From positions 498,579 through 562,578 of the forward strand of contig NZ_LBMT01000001.1 of assembly GCF_002005545.1 (NCBI RefSeq): a stretch of DNA of 64,000 nt. The letters run 5' to 3'. The DNA is from Streptococcus mitis. GTDB lineage: Bacteria > Bacillota > Bacilli > Lactobacillales > Streptococcaceae. The translations under genes were made by a program, and so were the position numbers. Position 1 is the first letter of the stretch. Every line of letters begins with the position of its first letter. The notes beneath the pieces were generated by a model, which saw only the letters and a program-made list of their open reading frames with translations, was not told the DNA's origin and ran no database searches. Below, piece after piece: positions 1 to 8,889 of the stretch.

Positions 1-10
1 TATTTTTAGT

Positions 11-40
11 AGGTAGGACGTTTGTTCTGCCTATTTTTTG
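11..40 (+). terminator. Rho-independent terminator of an upstream gene
   Basis: Nine-pair stem (arms 11-19 and 24-32, loop GTTT) followed by ATTTTTT. It is nearly identical to the terminator at 332-361, so the unit terminator plus following AAAAGTGCAGTTG is duplicated around the small ORF. The gene it closes lies outside the window. Confidence 0.75.
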
Positions 41-51
41 CCCCAAAAAGT

Positions 52-98
52 GCAGTTGAGGTGTTTATTTAGAGTTTTACATATATTTTTGATAAAAT
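52..98 (+). promoter_or_regulatory. Possible degenerate ComE-type promoter
   Basis: GCAGTTGAG at 52-60 matches the first half of the ComE direct repeat seen before comA. A second half about 21 bases on is weak (only the central TT is kept at 77-78), and a poor -10 (TAAAAT) lies at 93-98. It could be a decayed copy of the comAB control region. Inference only. Confidence 0.25.
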
Positions 99-131
99 AG
101 TTATAGAAATTAGGAAAGTTGAATAAAAGAA

Positions 132-320
132 ATGAAGAAGGTTTTAGGATATTTTTTAGTATTTGTTTTTCTATTTTTGATGAATATTTTTATCTTTAAG
201 ATACTAGCAACTCTGGGATTTCAGCTGACAATGAGTGAAAAGAGTTATATTGTACCACCGCTGTTTTCGATTATCGTTTTGTATATGATTGACAAAAGAA
301 TTAGGAAGAAAAAGAAATAA
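132..320 (+). CDS. Small hydrophobic membrane protein, 62 aa, function unknown
   Basis: A lysine start (MKKVLGYFL) leads into a first hydrophobic segment at about residues 5-28, a second follows at about 40-55, and the tail is strongly basic (DKRIRKKKK). Two membrane passes with a positively charged end are expected. The gene is AT-rich and closed by the terminator at 332-361. In pneumococcus the region just upstream of comAB carries small bacteriocin-type genes, and proteins of this size and shape are often their immunity proteins, but no double-glycine leader or bacteriocin partner is visible here, so that role is a guess. No strong Shine-Dalgarno site is visible in front of the ATG (AATAAAAGAA), which lowers confidence in translation. 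Confidence 0.5.
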   Translation: MKKVLGYFLVFVFLFLMNIFIFKILATLGFQLTMSEKSYIVPPLFSIIVLYMIDKRIRKKKK

Positions 321-331
321 ATATATATTTT

Positions 332-361
332 AGGTAGGACGTTTGTTCTACCTATTTTTTA
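332..361 (+). terminator. Rho-independent terminator after the small membrane ORF
   Basis: Perfect nine-pair stem with one G-T pair (332-340 with 345-353), loop GTTT, then ATTTTTT. Near-copy of the element at 11-40. Confidence 0.8.
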
Positions 362-372
362 TCTTAAAAGTG

Positions 373-448
373 CAGTTGGGAGGGAGATAGGCGCATTTGG
401 GGAGGAAGTCCAGATTTTGTTTGGGGATTGGGGTAAGATAGGTATTAT
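373..448 (+). promoter_or_regulatory. ComE-binding direct repeat and promoter of comAB
   Basis: Two direct repeats, CAGTTGGGAG at 373-382 and CATTTGGGGAG at 394-404, start 21 bases apart, which is the spacing of the direct-repeat sites bound by phosphorylated ComE in front of early competence genes. A -10-like TATTAT lies about 40 bases downstream at 443-448. Assignment rests on motif, spacing and position before comA. Confidence 0.75.
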
Positions 449-459
449 CAGATGAGTTT

Positions 460-602
460 ATACTCTTCGAAAATCAAATTCAAACCACGTCAACGTCGCC
501 TTGCCGTATATATGTGACTGACTTCGTCAGTCCTATCTACAACCTCAAAACAGTGTTTTGAGCAGCCTGCGGCTAGTTTACTCTTTGATTTTCATTTAGT
601 AT
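460..602 (+). repeat. BOX element (boxA-boxB-boxC) upstream of comA
   Basis: Starts ATACTCTTCGAAAATC and ends CTTTGATTTTCATTTAGTAT, the complementary BOX ends, with the GACTTCGTCAGTC hairpin and CAAAACAGTGTTTTG of one boxB in the middle. A BOX at this place before comAB is known in pneumococcus, where it has been reported to modulate comAB expression. The outer arm at the comA end has small losses compared with the other copies in the window. Confidence 0.92.
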
Positions 603-620
603 TAGAAAAAGGAGATGAAT

Positions 621-2774
621 ATGAAATTTGGGAAACGTCACTATCGTCCGCAGGTGGATCAGATGGACTGCGGTGTAGCTTCATTAGCCATGGTTTTTGG
701 CTACTATGGTAGTTACTATTCTTTAGCTCACTTGCGAGAATTGGCCAAGACGACCATGGATGGGACGACGGCTTTGGGCTTGGTCAAGGTGGCAGAGGAG
801 ATTGGCTTTGAGACGCGAGCGATTAAGGCGGATATGACGCTCTTTGACTTGCCAGATTTGACTTTTCCTTTTGTTGCCCATGTGCTTAAGGAAGGGAAAT
901 TGCTCCACTACTATGTGGTGACTGGGCAGGATAAGGATAGCATTCATATTGCCGACCCAGATCCTGGGGTGAAATTGACCAAACTGCCACGTGAGCGTTT
1001 TGCGGAAGAATGGACAGGAGTGACTCTTTTTATGGCACCTAGTCCAGACTACAAGCCTCATAAGGATCAAAAGAATGGTTTGCTCTCTTTTATCCCTATA
1101 TTAGTGAAGCAGCGTGGCTTGATTGCCAATATCGTTTTGGCAACACTCTTGGTAACCGTGATTAATATTGTGGGTTCTTATTATCTGCAGTCTATCATTG
1201 ATACCTATGTGCCAGATCAGATGCGTTCGACACTGGGGATTATTTCTATTGGGCTGGTTATCGTCTATATCCTCCAGCAGATCTTGTCTTACGCTCAGGA
1301 GTATCTCTTACTTGTTTTGGGGCAACGTTTGTCGATTGATGTGATTTTGTCCTATATCAAGCATGTTTTTCACCTGCCTATGTCCTTTTTTGCGACACGC
1401 AGGACAGGGGAAATCGTGTCTCGTTTTACAGATGCTAACAGTATCATTGATGCGCTGGCTTCGACCATTCTTTCGATTTTCCTAGATGTGTCAACGGTTG
1501 TCATTATTTCTCTTGTTTTATTTTCACAAAATACCAATCTCTTTTTCATGACCTTATTGGCACTTCCTATCTACACAGTGATTATCTTTGCTTTTATGAA
1601 GCCGTTTGAAAAGATGAATCGGGATACCATGGAAGCCAATGCGGTTCTGTCTTCTTCTATCATCGAGGACATCAACGGTATTGAGACTATTAAGTCCTTG
1701 ACCAGTGAAAGTCAGCGTTACCAAAAAATTGACAAGGAATTTGTGGATTATCTGAAAAAATCCTTTACCTATAGTCGAGCAGAGAGTCAGCAAAAGGCTC
1801 TGAAAAAAGTTGCCCATCTCTTGCTCAATGTCGGAATTCTCTGGATGGGGGCTGTTCTGGTTATGGATGGCAAGATGAGTTTGGGGCAGTTGATTACCTA
1901 TAATACCTTGCTTGTTTACTTTACCAATCCTTTGGAGAATATCATCAATCTGCAAACCAAGCTTCAGACAGCGCAGGTTGCTAATAACCGTCTGAATGAG
2001 GTCTATCTGGTAGCTTCTGAGTTTGAGGAGAAGAAAACAGTTGAGGATCTAAGCTTGATGAAGGGAGATATGACCTTCAAGCAGGTTCATTACAAGTATG
2101 GCTATGGTCGAGATGTCTTGTCAGATATCAATTTGACTATTCCCAAAGGTTCTAAGGTGGCTTTTGTGGGGATTTCGGGGTCAGGTAAGACGACCTTGGC
2201 CAAGATGATGGTTAATTTTTACGACCCAAGTCAGGGAGAGATTAGTCTGGGTGGTGTCAATCTCAATCAGATTGATAAAAAAGCCCTGCGCCAGTATATC
2301 AACTATCTGCCTCAACAGCCCTATGTCTTTAACGGAACGATTTTGGACAATCTTCTTTTGGGAGCCAAGGAAGGGACGACTCAAGAGGATATCTTACGGG
2401 CGGTCGAATTGGCAGAGATTCGGGACGACATTGAGCGGATGCCACTGAATTATCAGACAGAGTTGACTTCGGATGGGGCAGGGATCTCAGGTGGTCAACG
2501 TCAGAGAATCGCTCTGGCGCGTGCTCTCTTGACAGATGCGCCGGTCTTGATTTTGGATGAGGCGACCAGCAGTTTGGATATTTTGACAGAGAAGCGAATT
2601 GTCGATAATCTCATGGCTTTAGACAAGACCTTAATTTTCATTGCTCACCGCTTGACCATTGCTGAGCGGACAGAGAAGATTGTTGTTTTGGATCAGGGCG
2701 AGATTGTTGAAGAAGGGAATCATGCTGATTTACTTGCACAGGGTGGTTTTTACGCCCATTTGGTGAATAGCTAG
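621..2774 (+). CDS. comA: Competence peptide-processing ABC exporter ComA
   Basis: ComA is a membrane transporter with a built-in peptidase: it cuts the double-glycine leader from the competence peptide precursor ComC (and bacteriocin-type precursors) and exports the product with ComB. The C39 peptidase domain (about 1-150) has Cys17 in MDCG, His96 and Asp112. Six membrane segments follow (about 165-440), then the nucleotide-binding domain with Walker A GISGSGKTT near 515, signature ISGGQRQR near 621, Walker B LILDEATSS and the H-loop IAHRL. I start at 621 because the in-frame ATG at 615 overlaps the GGAG ribosome site; this gives 717 aa, the usual length. The gene is preceded by a ComE site and a BOX, and comB follows after 12 bases. 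Confidence 0.97.
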   Translation: MKFGKRHYRPQVDQMDCGVASLAMVFGYYGSYYSLAHLRELAKTTMDGTTALGLVKVAEEIGFETRAIKADMTLFDLPDLTFPFVAHVLKEGKLLHYYVVTGQDKDSIHIADPDPGVKLTKLPRERFAEEWTGVTLFMAPSPDYKPHKDQKNGLLSFIPILVKQRGLIANIVLATLLVTVINIVGSYYLQSIIDTYVPDQMRSTLGIISIGLVIVYILQQILSYAQEYLLLVLGQRLSIDVILSYIKHVFHLPMSFFATRRTGEIVSRFTDANSIIDALASTILSIFLDVSTVVIISLVLFSQNTNLFFMTLLALPIYTVIIFAFMKPFEKMNRDTMEANAVLSSSIIEDINGIETIKSLTSESQRYQKIDKEFVDYLKKSFTYSRAESQQKALKKVAHLLLNVGILWMGAVLVMDGKMSLGQLITYNTLLVYFTNPLENIINLQTKLQTAQVANNRLNEVYLVASEFEEKKTVEDLSLMKGDMTFKQVHYKYGYGRDVLSDINLTIPKGSKVAFVGISGSGKTTLAKMMVNFYDPSQGEISLGGVNLNQIDKKALRQYINYLPQQPYVFNGTILDNLLLGAKEGTTQEDILRAVELAEIRDDIERMPLNYQTELTSDGAGISGGQRQRIALARALLTDAPVLILDEATSSLDILTEKRIVDNLMALDKTLIFIAHRLTIAERTEKIVVLDQGEIVEEGNHADLLAQGGFYAHLVNS

Positions 2775-2786
2775 AAAGAGGAGAGG

Positions 2787-4136
2787 ATGAAACCAGAATT
2801 TTTAGAAAGTGCGGAGTTTTATAATCGTCGTTACCATAATTTTTCCAGTCGGGTGATTGTACCCATGTCCCTTCTGCTCGTGTTTTTACTTGGCTTTGCA
2901 ACATTTGCAGAGAAGGAGATAAGTTTATCAACTAGAGCTACTGTCGAGCCTAGTCGTATCCTTGCAAATATCCAGTCAACTAGCAATAATCGTATTCTTG
3001 TCAATCATTTGGAAGAAAATAAGCTAGTCAAGAAGGGGGAGCTTCTTGTTCAATACCAGGAAGGGGCAGAAGGTGTCCAAGCGGAGTCCTATGCTAGTCA
3101 GTTAGACATGCTTAAGGATCAAAAAAAGCAATTGGAGTATTTGCAAAAAAGTCTGCAAGAAGGGGAGAACCACTTTCCAGAGGAGGATAAGTTTGGCTAC
3201 CAAGCCACCTTTCGCGACTACATCAGTCAAGCAGGCAGTCTTAGGGCTAGTACATCGCAACAAAATGAGACCATCGCGTCCCAGAATGCAGCAGCTAGCC
3301 AAACCCAAGCCGAAATCGGTAACCTCATCAGTCAAACAGAGGCTAAAATTCGCGATTACCAGACAGCTAAGTCAGCTATTGAAACAGGCGCTTCCTTGGC
3401 CAGTCAGAATCTAGCCTACTCTCTCTACCAGTCCTACAAGTCTCAGGGCGAGGAAAATCCGCAATCTAAGGCACAAGCGGTTGCGCAGATTGAAGCGCAG
3501 CTTTCTCAGTTAGAATCTAGTCTTGCTACTTACCGTGTCCAGTATGCAGGTTCAGGTACCCAGCAAGCCTATACGTCAGGCTTAAGTAGTCAATTGGAAT
3601 CTCTTAAATCACAACACTTGGCTAAGGTTGGTCAGGAATTGACCCTTCTAGACCAGAAAATCTTGGAGGTGGAGTCAGGTAAGAAGGTACAGGGAAATCT
3701 TTTAGACAAGGGGAAAATTACGGCGAGTGAGGATGGGGTGCTTCATCTTAATCCTGAGACCAGTGATTCTACCATGGTTGCAGAAGGTACCCTACTAGCC
3801 CAACTCTATCCATCCTTGGAAAAAGAAGGGAAAGCTAAACTAACAGCTTATCTTAGTTCAAAGGATGTAGCAAGAATCAAGGTCGGTGATTCTGTTCGCT
3901 ATACTACGACTCATGATGTCAAGAATCAACTTTTCCTAGATTCTACTATTACAAGTATTGATGCGACAGCTACTAAGACTGAGAAAGGGAATTTCTTTAA
4001 AATCGAGGCGGAGACTAATCTAACTTCGGAGCAGGCTGAAAAACTTCGATATGGGGTGGAAGGCCGTCTACAGATGATTACGGGCAAGAAAAGTTATCTA
4101 CGTTATTATTTGGATCAATTTTTGAACAAAGAGTAA
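2787..4136 (+). CDS. comB: Competence peptide transport accessory protein ComB
   Basis: ComB is the membrane-fusion (HlyD-like) partner of ComA in export of the competence peptide. One membrane segment at about residues 24-42 is followed by a long extracellular part: a short biotinyl-lipoyl-like stretch, a glutamine/serine-rich coiled coil (about 95-295), and a beta-rich C-terminal half. The length of 449 aa is normal for the family. A GAGGAGAGG ribosome site precedes the start, 12 bases after comA, so the two are one transcript. The transcript ends at the hairpin at 4167-4202 before the purine operon begins. Confidence 0.96.
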   Translation: MKPEFLESAEFYNRRYHNFSSRVIVPMSLLLVFLLGFATFAEKEISLSTRATVEPSRILANIQSTSNNRILVNHLEENKLVKKGELLVQYQEGAEGVQAESYASQLDMLKDQKKQLEYLQKSLQEGENHFPEEDKFGYQATFRDYISQAGSLRASTSQQNETIASQNAAASQTQAEIGNLISQTEAKIRDYQTAKSAIETGASLASQNLAYSLYQSYKSQGEENPQSKAQAVAQIEAQLSQLESSLATYRVQYAGSGTQQAYTSGLSSQLESLKSQHLAKVGQELTLLDQKILEVESGKKVQGNLLDKGKITASEDGVLHLNPETSDSTMVAEGTLLAQLYPSLEKEGKAKLTAYLSSKDVARIKVGDSVRYTTTHDVKNQLFLDSTITSIDATATKTEKGNFFKIEAETNLTSEQAEKLRYGVEGRLQMITGKKSYLRYYLDQFLNKE

Positions 4137-4166
4137 TGTTCGTGTTTTTAGAGTTAAATAATTTTT

Positions 4167-4202
4167 AAACTGTGAGAAAGATCCTTCTTGCAGTTTTTTT
4201 CT
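4167..4202 (+). terminator. Terminator of comAB
   Basis: Arms AAACTG and CAGTTT extend inward through further pairs (TGAGAA with TTCTTG, some wobble), followed by a run of T. It separates comAB from the purC promoter. Confidence 0.7.
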
Positions 4203-4213
4203 TTACAATTTTT

Positions 4214-4274
4214 GAAACGAACCTATTATTTATTCGTTTAAATTCTTGTATTTTTTGGTTTTTTATGGTAGAAT
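4214..4274 (+). promoter_or_regulatory. PurR-box pair and extended -10 promoter of purC
   Basis: AAACGAA at 4215-4221 and its inverted copy TTCGTTT at 4233-4239 form the two facing PurR boxes typical of streptococcal and lactococcal purine promoters (core CGAAC/ATTCG). An extended -10, TGGTAGAAT, ends at 4274, 33 bases before the purC ATG. PurR with PRPP normally activates such promoters when purines are short; this role is inferred from the family. Confidence 0.75.
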
Positions 4275-4306
4275 GTGCTCAAGTAATACGAAAGGCGAAC
4301 TTTAAA

Positions 4307-5014
4307 ATGTCAAAACAATTGATCTATTCGGGAAAAGCTAAAGATATCTATACAACTGAGGATGAAAATCTTATTATTTCAACTTACAAGGACCAGGCGA
4401 CTGCTTTCAATGGTGTTAAGAAGGAGCAGATTGCGGGTAAGGGAGTGTTGAATAATCAGATTTCATCTTTTATTTTTGAGAAATTAAATGCGGCTGGTGT
4501 GGTGACTCACTTTGTGGAGAAGCTTTCAGATACAGAACAACTCAATAAAAAGGTTGAGATTATTCCTTTGGAAGTCGTGCTCCGCAACTATACTGCTGGT
4601 TCCTTTTCAAAACGTTTTGGTGTGGATGAGGGAATCGCCTTGGAGACTCCGATTGTCGAATTTTACTATAAAAATGATGATTTGGATGATCCATTCATCA
4701 ATGATGAGCATGTGAAATTCCTACAAATTGCGGATGACCAGCAAATCGCCTACTTGAAGGAAGAAACTCGTCGAATCAATGAACTCTTGAAAGCCTGGTT
4801 TGCTGAGATTGGGCTTAAGTTGATTGACTTTAAGCTAGAGTTCGGTTTTGACAAGGATGGCAAGATTATCTTGGCAGATGAATTTTCACCAGATAATTGC
4901 CGCTTGTGGGATGCAGATGGCAACCACATGGATAAGGATGTTTTCCGTAGAGGTCTAGGTGAATTAACAGATGTTTACGAAATTGTTTGGGAGAAATTGC
5001 AGGAATTGAAATAA
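4307..5014 (+). CDS. purC: SAICAR synthetase (phosphoribosylaminoimidazole-succinocarboxamide synthase)
   Basis: PurC joins CAIR and aspartate with ATP to make SAICAR in de novo purine synthesis. The protein shows the family start ([11 protein letters not shown]), the GSFSKRF motif and the [12 protein letters not shown] motif that binds substrate and magnesium. I place the start at the ATG at 4307, giving 235 aa, the family length; an upstream in-frame ATG at about 4172 would run through the terminator, PurR boxes and promoter. It is the first gene of the purine operon. A damaged copy of its last codons lies just downstream at 5028-5056. Confidence 0.96.
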   Translation: MSKQLIYSGKAKDIYTTEDENLIISTYKDQATAFNGVKKEQIAGKGVLNNQISSFIFEKLNAAGVVTHFVEKLSDTEQLNKKVEIIPLEVVLRNYTAGSFSKRFGVDEGIALETPIVEFYYKNDDLDDPFINDEHVKFLQIADDQQIAYLKEETRRINELLKAWFAEIGLKLIDFKLEFGFDKDGKIILADEFSPDNCRLWDADGNHMDKDVFRRGLGELTDVYEIVWEKLQELK

Positions 5015-5027
5015 CAATCTCAAGGTC

Positions 5028-5056
5028 GTTTGGAACCATTGCAAGAGCTGAAATAA
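5028..5056 (+). repeat. Degenerate duplicate of the purC 3' end
   Basis: The 29 bases at 5028-5056 align with the last 30 bases of purC (4985-5014): same GTTTGG start and same GAAATAA end, several substitutions and one base missing. It lies in the purC-purL gap and has no coding role I can see. Confidence 0.6.
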
Positions 5057-5070
5057 AGGAATAAGGATTG

Positions 5071-8000
5071 ATGGATAAACGTATTTTTGTTGAAAAAAAG
5101 GCTGATTTTCAGGTCAAGTCAGAGAGTTTGGTGAGAGAACTCCAGCATAACTTGGGACTTTCAAGCTTGAAAAGTATTCGCATCGTGCAAGTGTATGATG
5201 TCTTTGATTTGGCAGAGGACTTGTTTGCGCCTGCAGAGAAACATATCTTCTCTGAGCAGGTGACAGACCATGTCTTGGATGAAGCTGCTGTGCAGGCGGA
5301 TCTTGCCAACTATGCTTTCTTTGCCATTGAAAGCCTACCAGGGCAGTTTGACCAGCGTGCAGCATCTTCACAGGAAGCCTTGCTTTTACTAGGAAGTTCG
5401 AGTGATGTGACGGTCAATACAGCCCAACTTTACTTGGTGAATAAAGATATTGATGCGACTGAGTTGGAAGCGGTCAAGAACTACCTGCTCAATCCAGTGG
5501 ATTCTCGTTTCAAGGACATCACAACAGGGATTGCCAAGCAGGAATTTTCAGAGTCGGACAAGACCATTCCGAAATTGACTTTCTTTGAAAGCTATAGGGC
5601 AGAAGACTTTGGTCGCTACAAGGCCGAGCAGGGCATGGCAATGGAAGTGGATGATTTGCTCTTTATCCAAGACTATTTCAAGTCTATTGGACGTGTGCCA
5701 ACTGAGACTGAGTTGAAGGTTTTGGACACTTACTGGTCTGACCACTGCCGTCACACGACTTTTGAGACAGAGTTGAAACATATTGATTTCTCAGCTTCTA
5801 AATTCCAAAAGCAATTGCAGGCGACTTATGACAAGTATATTGCCATGCGTGAGGAGTTAGGGCGTTCTGAAAAACCACAAACCTTGATGGATATGGCGAC
5901 TATTTTCGGTCGTTATGAACGTGCTAATGGTCGTTTGGACGATATGGAAGTGTCAGACGAGATTAACGCTTGCTCTGTTGAAATTGAAGTGGATGTCAAT
6001 GGTGTGAAAGAACCATGGCTTCTCATGTTCAAAAATGAAACCCACAACCACCCAACGGAAATCGAACCATTTGGTGGCGCGGCTACTTGTATCGGTGGTG
6101 CCATTCGTGACCCATTGTCAGGTCGTTCCTATGTTTACCAAGCCATGCGTATCTCTGGTGCGGGTGATATTACAGCACCGATTTCGGAAACTCGCGCTGG
6201 GAAATTGCCACAACAGGTCATTTCTAAAACAGCGGCTCATGGTTATTCTTCGTATGGGAACCAAATTGGTCTGGCGACGACTTATGTTCGTGAATACTTC
6301 CACCCAGGCTTTGTAGCCAAACGCATGGAGCTAGGTGCAGTTGTTGGTGCGGCTCCTAAGGAAAATGTGGTTCGTGAAAAACCAGAAGCGGGTGATGTGA
6401 TTATCTTGCTCGGTGGTAAGACTGGTCGTGATGGTGTCGGTGGTGCGACAGGGTCTTCTAAGGTTCAAACGGTTGAGTCTGTAGAGACTGCTGGAGCTGA
6501 GGTCCAAAAAGGGAATGCTATCGAAGAACGTAAGATTCAACGTCTATTCCGTAATGGTGATGTCACACGTCTTATCAAGAAATCCAACGACTTTGGCGCT
6601 GGTGGTGTCTGTGTAGCTATTGGCGAATTGGCAGATGGTCTTGAAATCGACCTTAATAAGGTGCCTCTTAAATACCAAGGCTTGAATGGTACCGAAATTG
6701 CCATCTCTGAATCACAAGAACGGATGGCGGTCGTGGTTCGTCCTGAAGATGTGGATGCTTTCGTTGACGAATGTAACAAAGAAAATATTGATGCTGTTGT
6801 CGTTGCGACAGTTACTGAAAAACCAAATCTTGTCATGCACTGGAATGGTGAAACCATTGTCGACTTGGAACGTCGTTTCCTTGATACCAACGGTGTGCGC
6901 GTGGTCGTTGATGCCAAGGTTGTGGACAAGGATGTCAAGCTTCCAGAAGAACGTACAACAAGCGCTGACACACTTAAAGCAGATACCCTTGCGGTTCTAT
7001 CTGACCTCAACCATGCGAGTCAAAAAGGCTTGCAGACCATCTTCGACTGTTCGGTCGGTCGTTCAACGGTCAATCACCCACTTGGTGGTCGTTACCAACT
7101 CACACCAACTGAGGCTTCTGTGCAGAAATTGCCAGTTCAACATGGTGTAACTCATACCGCATCCGTCATGGCTCAAGGATTCAATCCATATGTGGCGGAA
7201 TGGTCTCCATATCACGGTGCGGCTTATGCAGTTATCGAAGCGACTGCTCGTTTGGTTGCTGCGGGTGCCAACTGGTCTAAGGCTCGCTTCTCTTATCAAG
7301 AGTATTTCGAGCGCATGGATAAACAAGCAGAGCGTTTTGGTCAGCCAGTAGCAGCTCTTCTAGGATCTATCGAAGCACAAATTCAGCTTGGCTTGCCATC
7401 TATCGGTGGTAAGGATTCTATGTCTGGTACCTTTGAAGAATTGACCGTACCACCAACCTTGGTTGCCTTTGGGGTGACCACGGCAGATAGCCGTAAGGTG
7501 CTTTCTCCTGAGTTTAAGGGTGCTGGTGAAAACATCTATTACATCCCAGGTCAAGCACTCTCAGCAGAGATTGATTTTGACTTGATTAAGTCTAACTTTG
7601 CTCAGTTTGAAGCCCTTCAAAAGGCTCACAAAGTAACAGCAGCTTCAGCTGTTAAATACGGCGGTGTGCTTGAAAGTTTGGCACTTGCTACTTTTGGAAA
7701 TCATATCGGTGCAGAGGTGATCTTGTCTGAACTTGAAACAGCTTTGACAGCTCAATTAGGTGGATTTGTCTTCACATCTCCTGAAGAAATTGCTGGAGTA
7801 GAGAAGATTGGACAAACAAGTGCAGACTTTACACTCCTTGTCAACGGTGTGAAGCTAGATGGACACAAACTTGACAGTTCCTTCCAAGGCAAATTGGAAA
7901 AAGTTTACCCAACAGAATTTGCCCAAGCGAAAGAACTGGAAGAAGTTCCAGCTGTGGCATCAGATGTTGTGATTAAAGCCAAAGAAAAGGTTGAAAAACC

Positions 8001-8796
8001 TGTGGTTTACATCCCAGTCTTTCCAGGAACCAACTCAGAATATGATTCAGCCAAGGCCTTTGAAAAAGAAGGTGCAGAGGTTAACTTGGTGCCATTCGTG
8101 ACACTTAATGAAGAAGCTATTGTCAAGTCAGTCGAAACTATGGTTGACAACATCGGTAAGGCTAACATTCTCTTCTTTGCAGGTGGTTTCTCGGCTGCGG
8201 ATGAACCAGATGGTTCAGCTAAGTTTATCGTCAACATCCTGCTCAATGAAAAAGTGCGTGTAGCTATTGATAGCTTTATCGTCCGTGGTGGCTTGATTAT
8301 CGGTATCTGTAATGGATTCCAGGCCTTGGTAAAATCAGGCCTCCTACCATACGGAAACTTTGAAGATGCTACTAGTACTAGCCCAACCCTCTTTTACAAT
8401 GATGCCAACCAACACGTGGCCAAGATGGTGGAAACTCGCATTGCCAACATCAACTCACCATGGTTAGCTGGAGTGCAAGTGGGCGATATCCATGCTATTC
8501 CTGTTTCACACGGTGAAGGGAAGTTTGTCGTGACGGCTGAGGAATTTGCGGAGCTCCGTGACAATGGTCAAATCTTTAGCCAATACGTTGACTTTGATGG
8601 AAAACCAAGTATGGACTCTAAGTACAATCCGAATGGTTCTGTCCATGCCATCGAAGGAATTACCAGCAAGAATGGTCAAATCATCGGTAAAATGGGACAC
8701 TCAGAACGTTATGAGGATGGTCTTTTCCAAAATATCCCAGGAAATAAAGACCAGCACCTGTTTGCGTCGGCGGTTAAATACTTTACTGGAAAATAA
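5071..8796 (+). CDS. purL: Phosphoribosylformylglycinamidine synthase, single-chain
   Basis: PurL converts FGAR, glutamine and ATP to FGAM. This is the long one-chain form (1241 aa) with an N-terminal PurS-like part, a linker, two AIRS-like synthase halves (for example FKNETHNHPTEIEPFGG) and a C-terminal glutaminase whose nucleophile is the Cys of GICNGFQAL. His and Glu of the glutaminase lie towards the end (MGHSERY). The start is the ATG at 5071; a TTG one codon upstream is less likely. The gene follows purC after 56 bases that include the duplicated purC tail. By memory the central and C-terminal parts differ from pneumococcal PurL at many positions, which suits S. mitis. Confidence 0.97.
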   Translation: MDKRIFVEKKADFQVKSESLVRELQHNLGLSSLKSIRIVQVYDVFDLAEDLFAPAEKHIFSEQVTDHVLDEAAVQADLANYAFFAIESLPGQFDQRAASSQEALLLLGSSSDVTVNTAQLYLVNKDIDATELEAVKNYLLNPVDSRFKDITTGIAKQEFSESDKTIPKLTFFESYRAEDFGRYKAEQGMAMEVDDLLFIQDYFKSIGRVPTETELKVLDTYWSDHCRHTTFETELKHIDFSASKFQKQLQATYDKYIAMREELGRSEKPQTLMDMATIFGRYERANGRLDDMEVSDEINACSVEIEVDVNGVKEPWLLMFKNETHNHPTEIEPFGGAATCIGGAIRDPLSGRSYVYQAMRISGAGDITAPISETRAGKLPQQVISKTAAHGYSSYGNQIGLATTYVREYFHPGFVAKRMELGAVVGAAPKENVVREKPEAGDVIILLGGKTGRDGVGGATGSSKVQTVESVETAGAEVQKGNAIEERKIQRLFRNGDVTRLIKKSNDFGAGGVCVAIGELADGLEIDLNKVPLKYQGLNGTEIAISESQERMAVVVRPEDVDAFVDECNKENIDAVVVATVTEKPNLVMHWNGETIVDLERRFLDTNGVRVVVDAKVVDKDVKLPEERTTSADTLKADTLAVLSDLNHASQKGLQTIFDCSVGRSTVNHPLGGRYQLTPTEASVQKLPVQHGVTHTASVMAQGFNPYVAEWSPYHGAAYAVIEATARLVAAGANWSKARFSYQEYFERMDKQAERFGQPVAALLGSIEAQIQLGLPSIGGKDSMSGTFEELTVPPTLVAFGVTTADSRKVLSPEFKGAGENIYYIPGQALSAEIDFDLIKSNFAQFEALQKAHKVTAASAVKYGGVLESLALATFGNHIGAEVILSELETALTAQLGGFVFTSPEEIAGVEKIGQTSADFTLLVNGVKLDGHKLDSSFQGKLEKVYPTEFAQAKELEEVPAVASDVVIKAKEKVEKPVVYIPVFPGTNSEYDSAKAFEKEGAEVNLVPFVTLNEEAIVKSVETMVDNIGKANILFFAGGFSAADEPDGSAKFIVNILLNEKVRVAIDSFIVRGGLIIGICNGFQALVKSGLLPYGNFEDATSTSPTLFYNDANQHVAKMVETRIANINSPWLAGVQVGDIHAIPVSHGEGKFVVTAEEFAELRDNGQIFSQYVDFDGKPSMDSKYNPNGSVHAIEGITSKNGQIIGKMGHSERYEDGLFQNIPGNKDQHLFASAVKYFTGK

Positions 8797-8889
8797 GACT
8801 TACAGATTTTCTAATAGATAGTATTAGTAATGTAAAAGTCATGTAGATTTAGCTCTTGGTGCTACACAAATAAAAATTAGGTATATAAA

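Noticed and set aside
460..602. BOX copies considered as CRISPR repeats or terminators of neighbouring genes
   Set aside because: They match the known boxA/boxB/boxC layout and are scattered, not arrayed.
2638..2931. 97-codon minus-strand ORF across the comA-comB junction
   Set aside because: Antisense to two conserved genes; no promoter or ribosome site seen.
4172..4306. N-terminal extension of purC from an upstream start
   Set aside because: It would translate through the comAB terminator, PurR boxes and the -10 element, and gives a longer protein than the family.
6537..7010. 157-codon minus-strand ORF inside purL
   Set aside because: Low-complexity Ser/Thr/Arg composition typical of antisense to a coding frame; no ribosome site or promoter.
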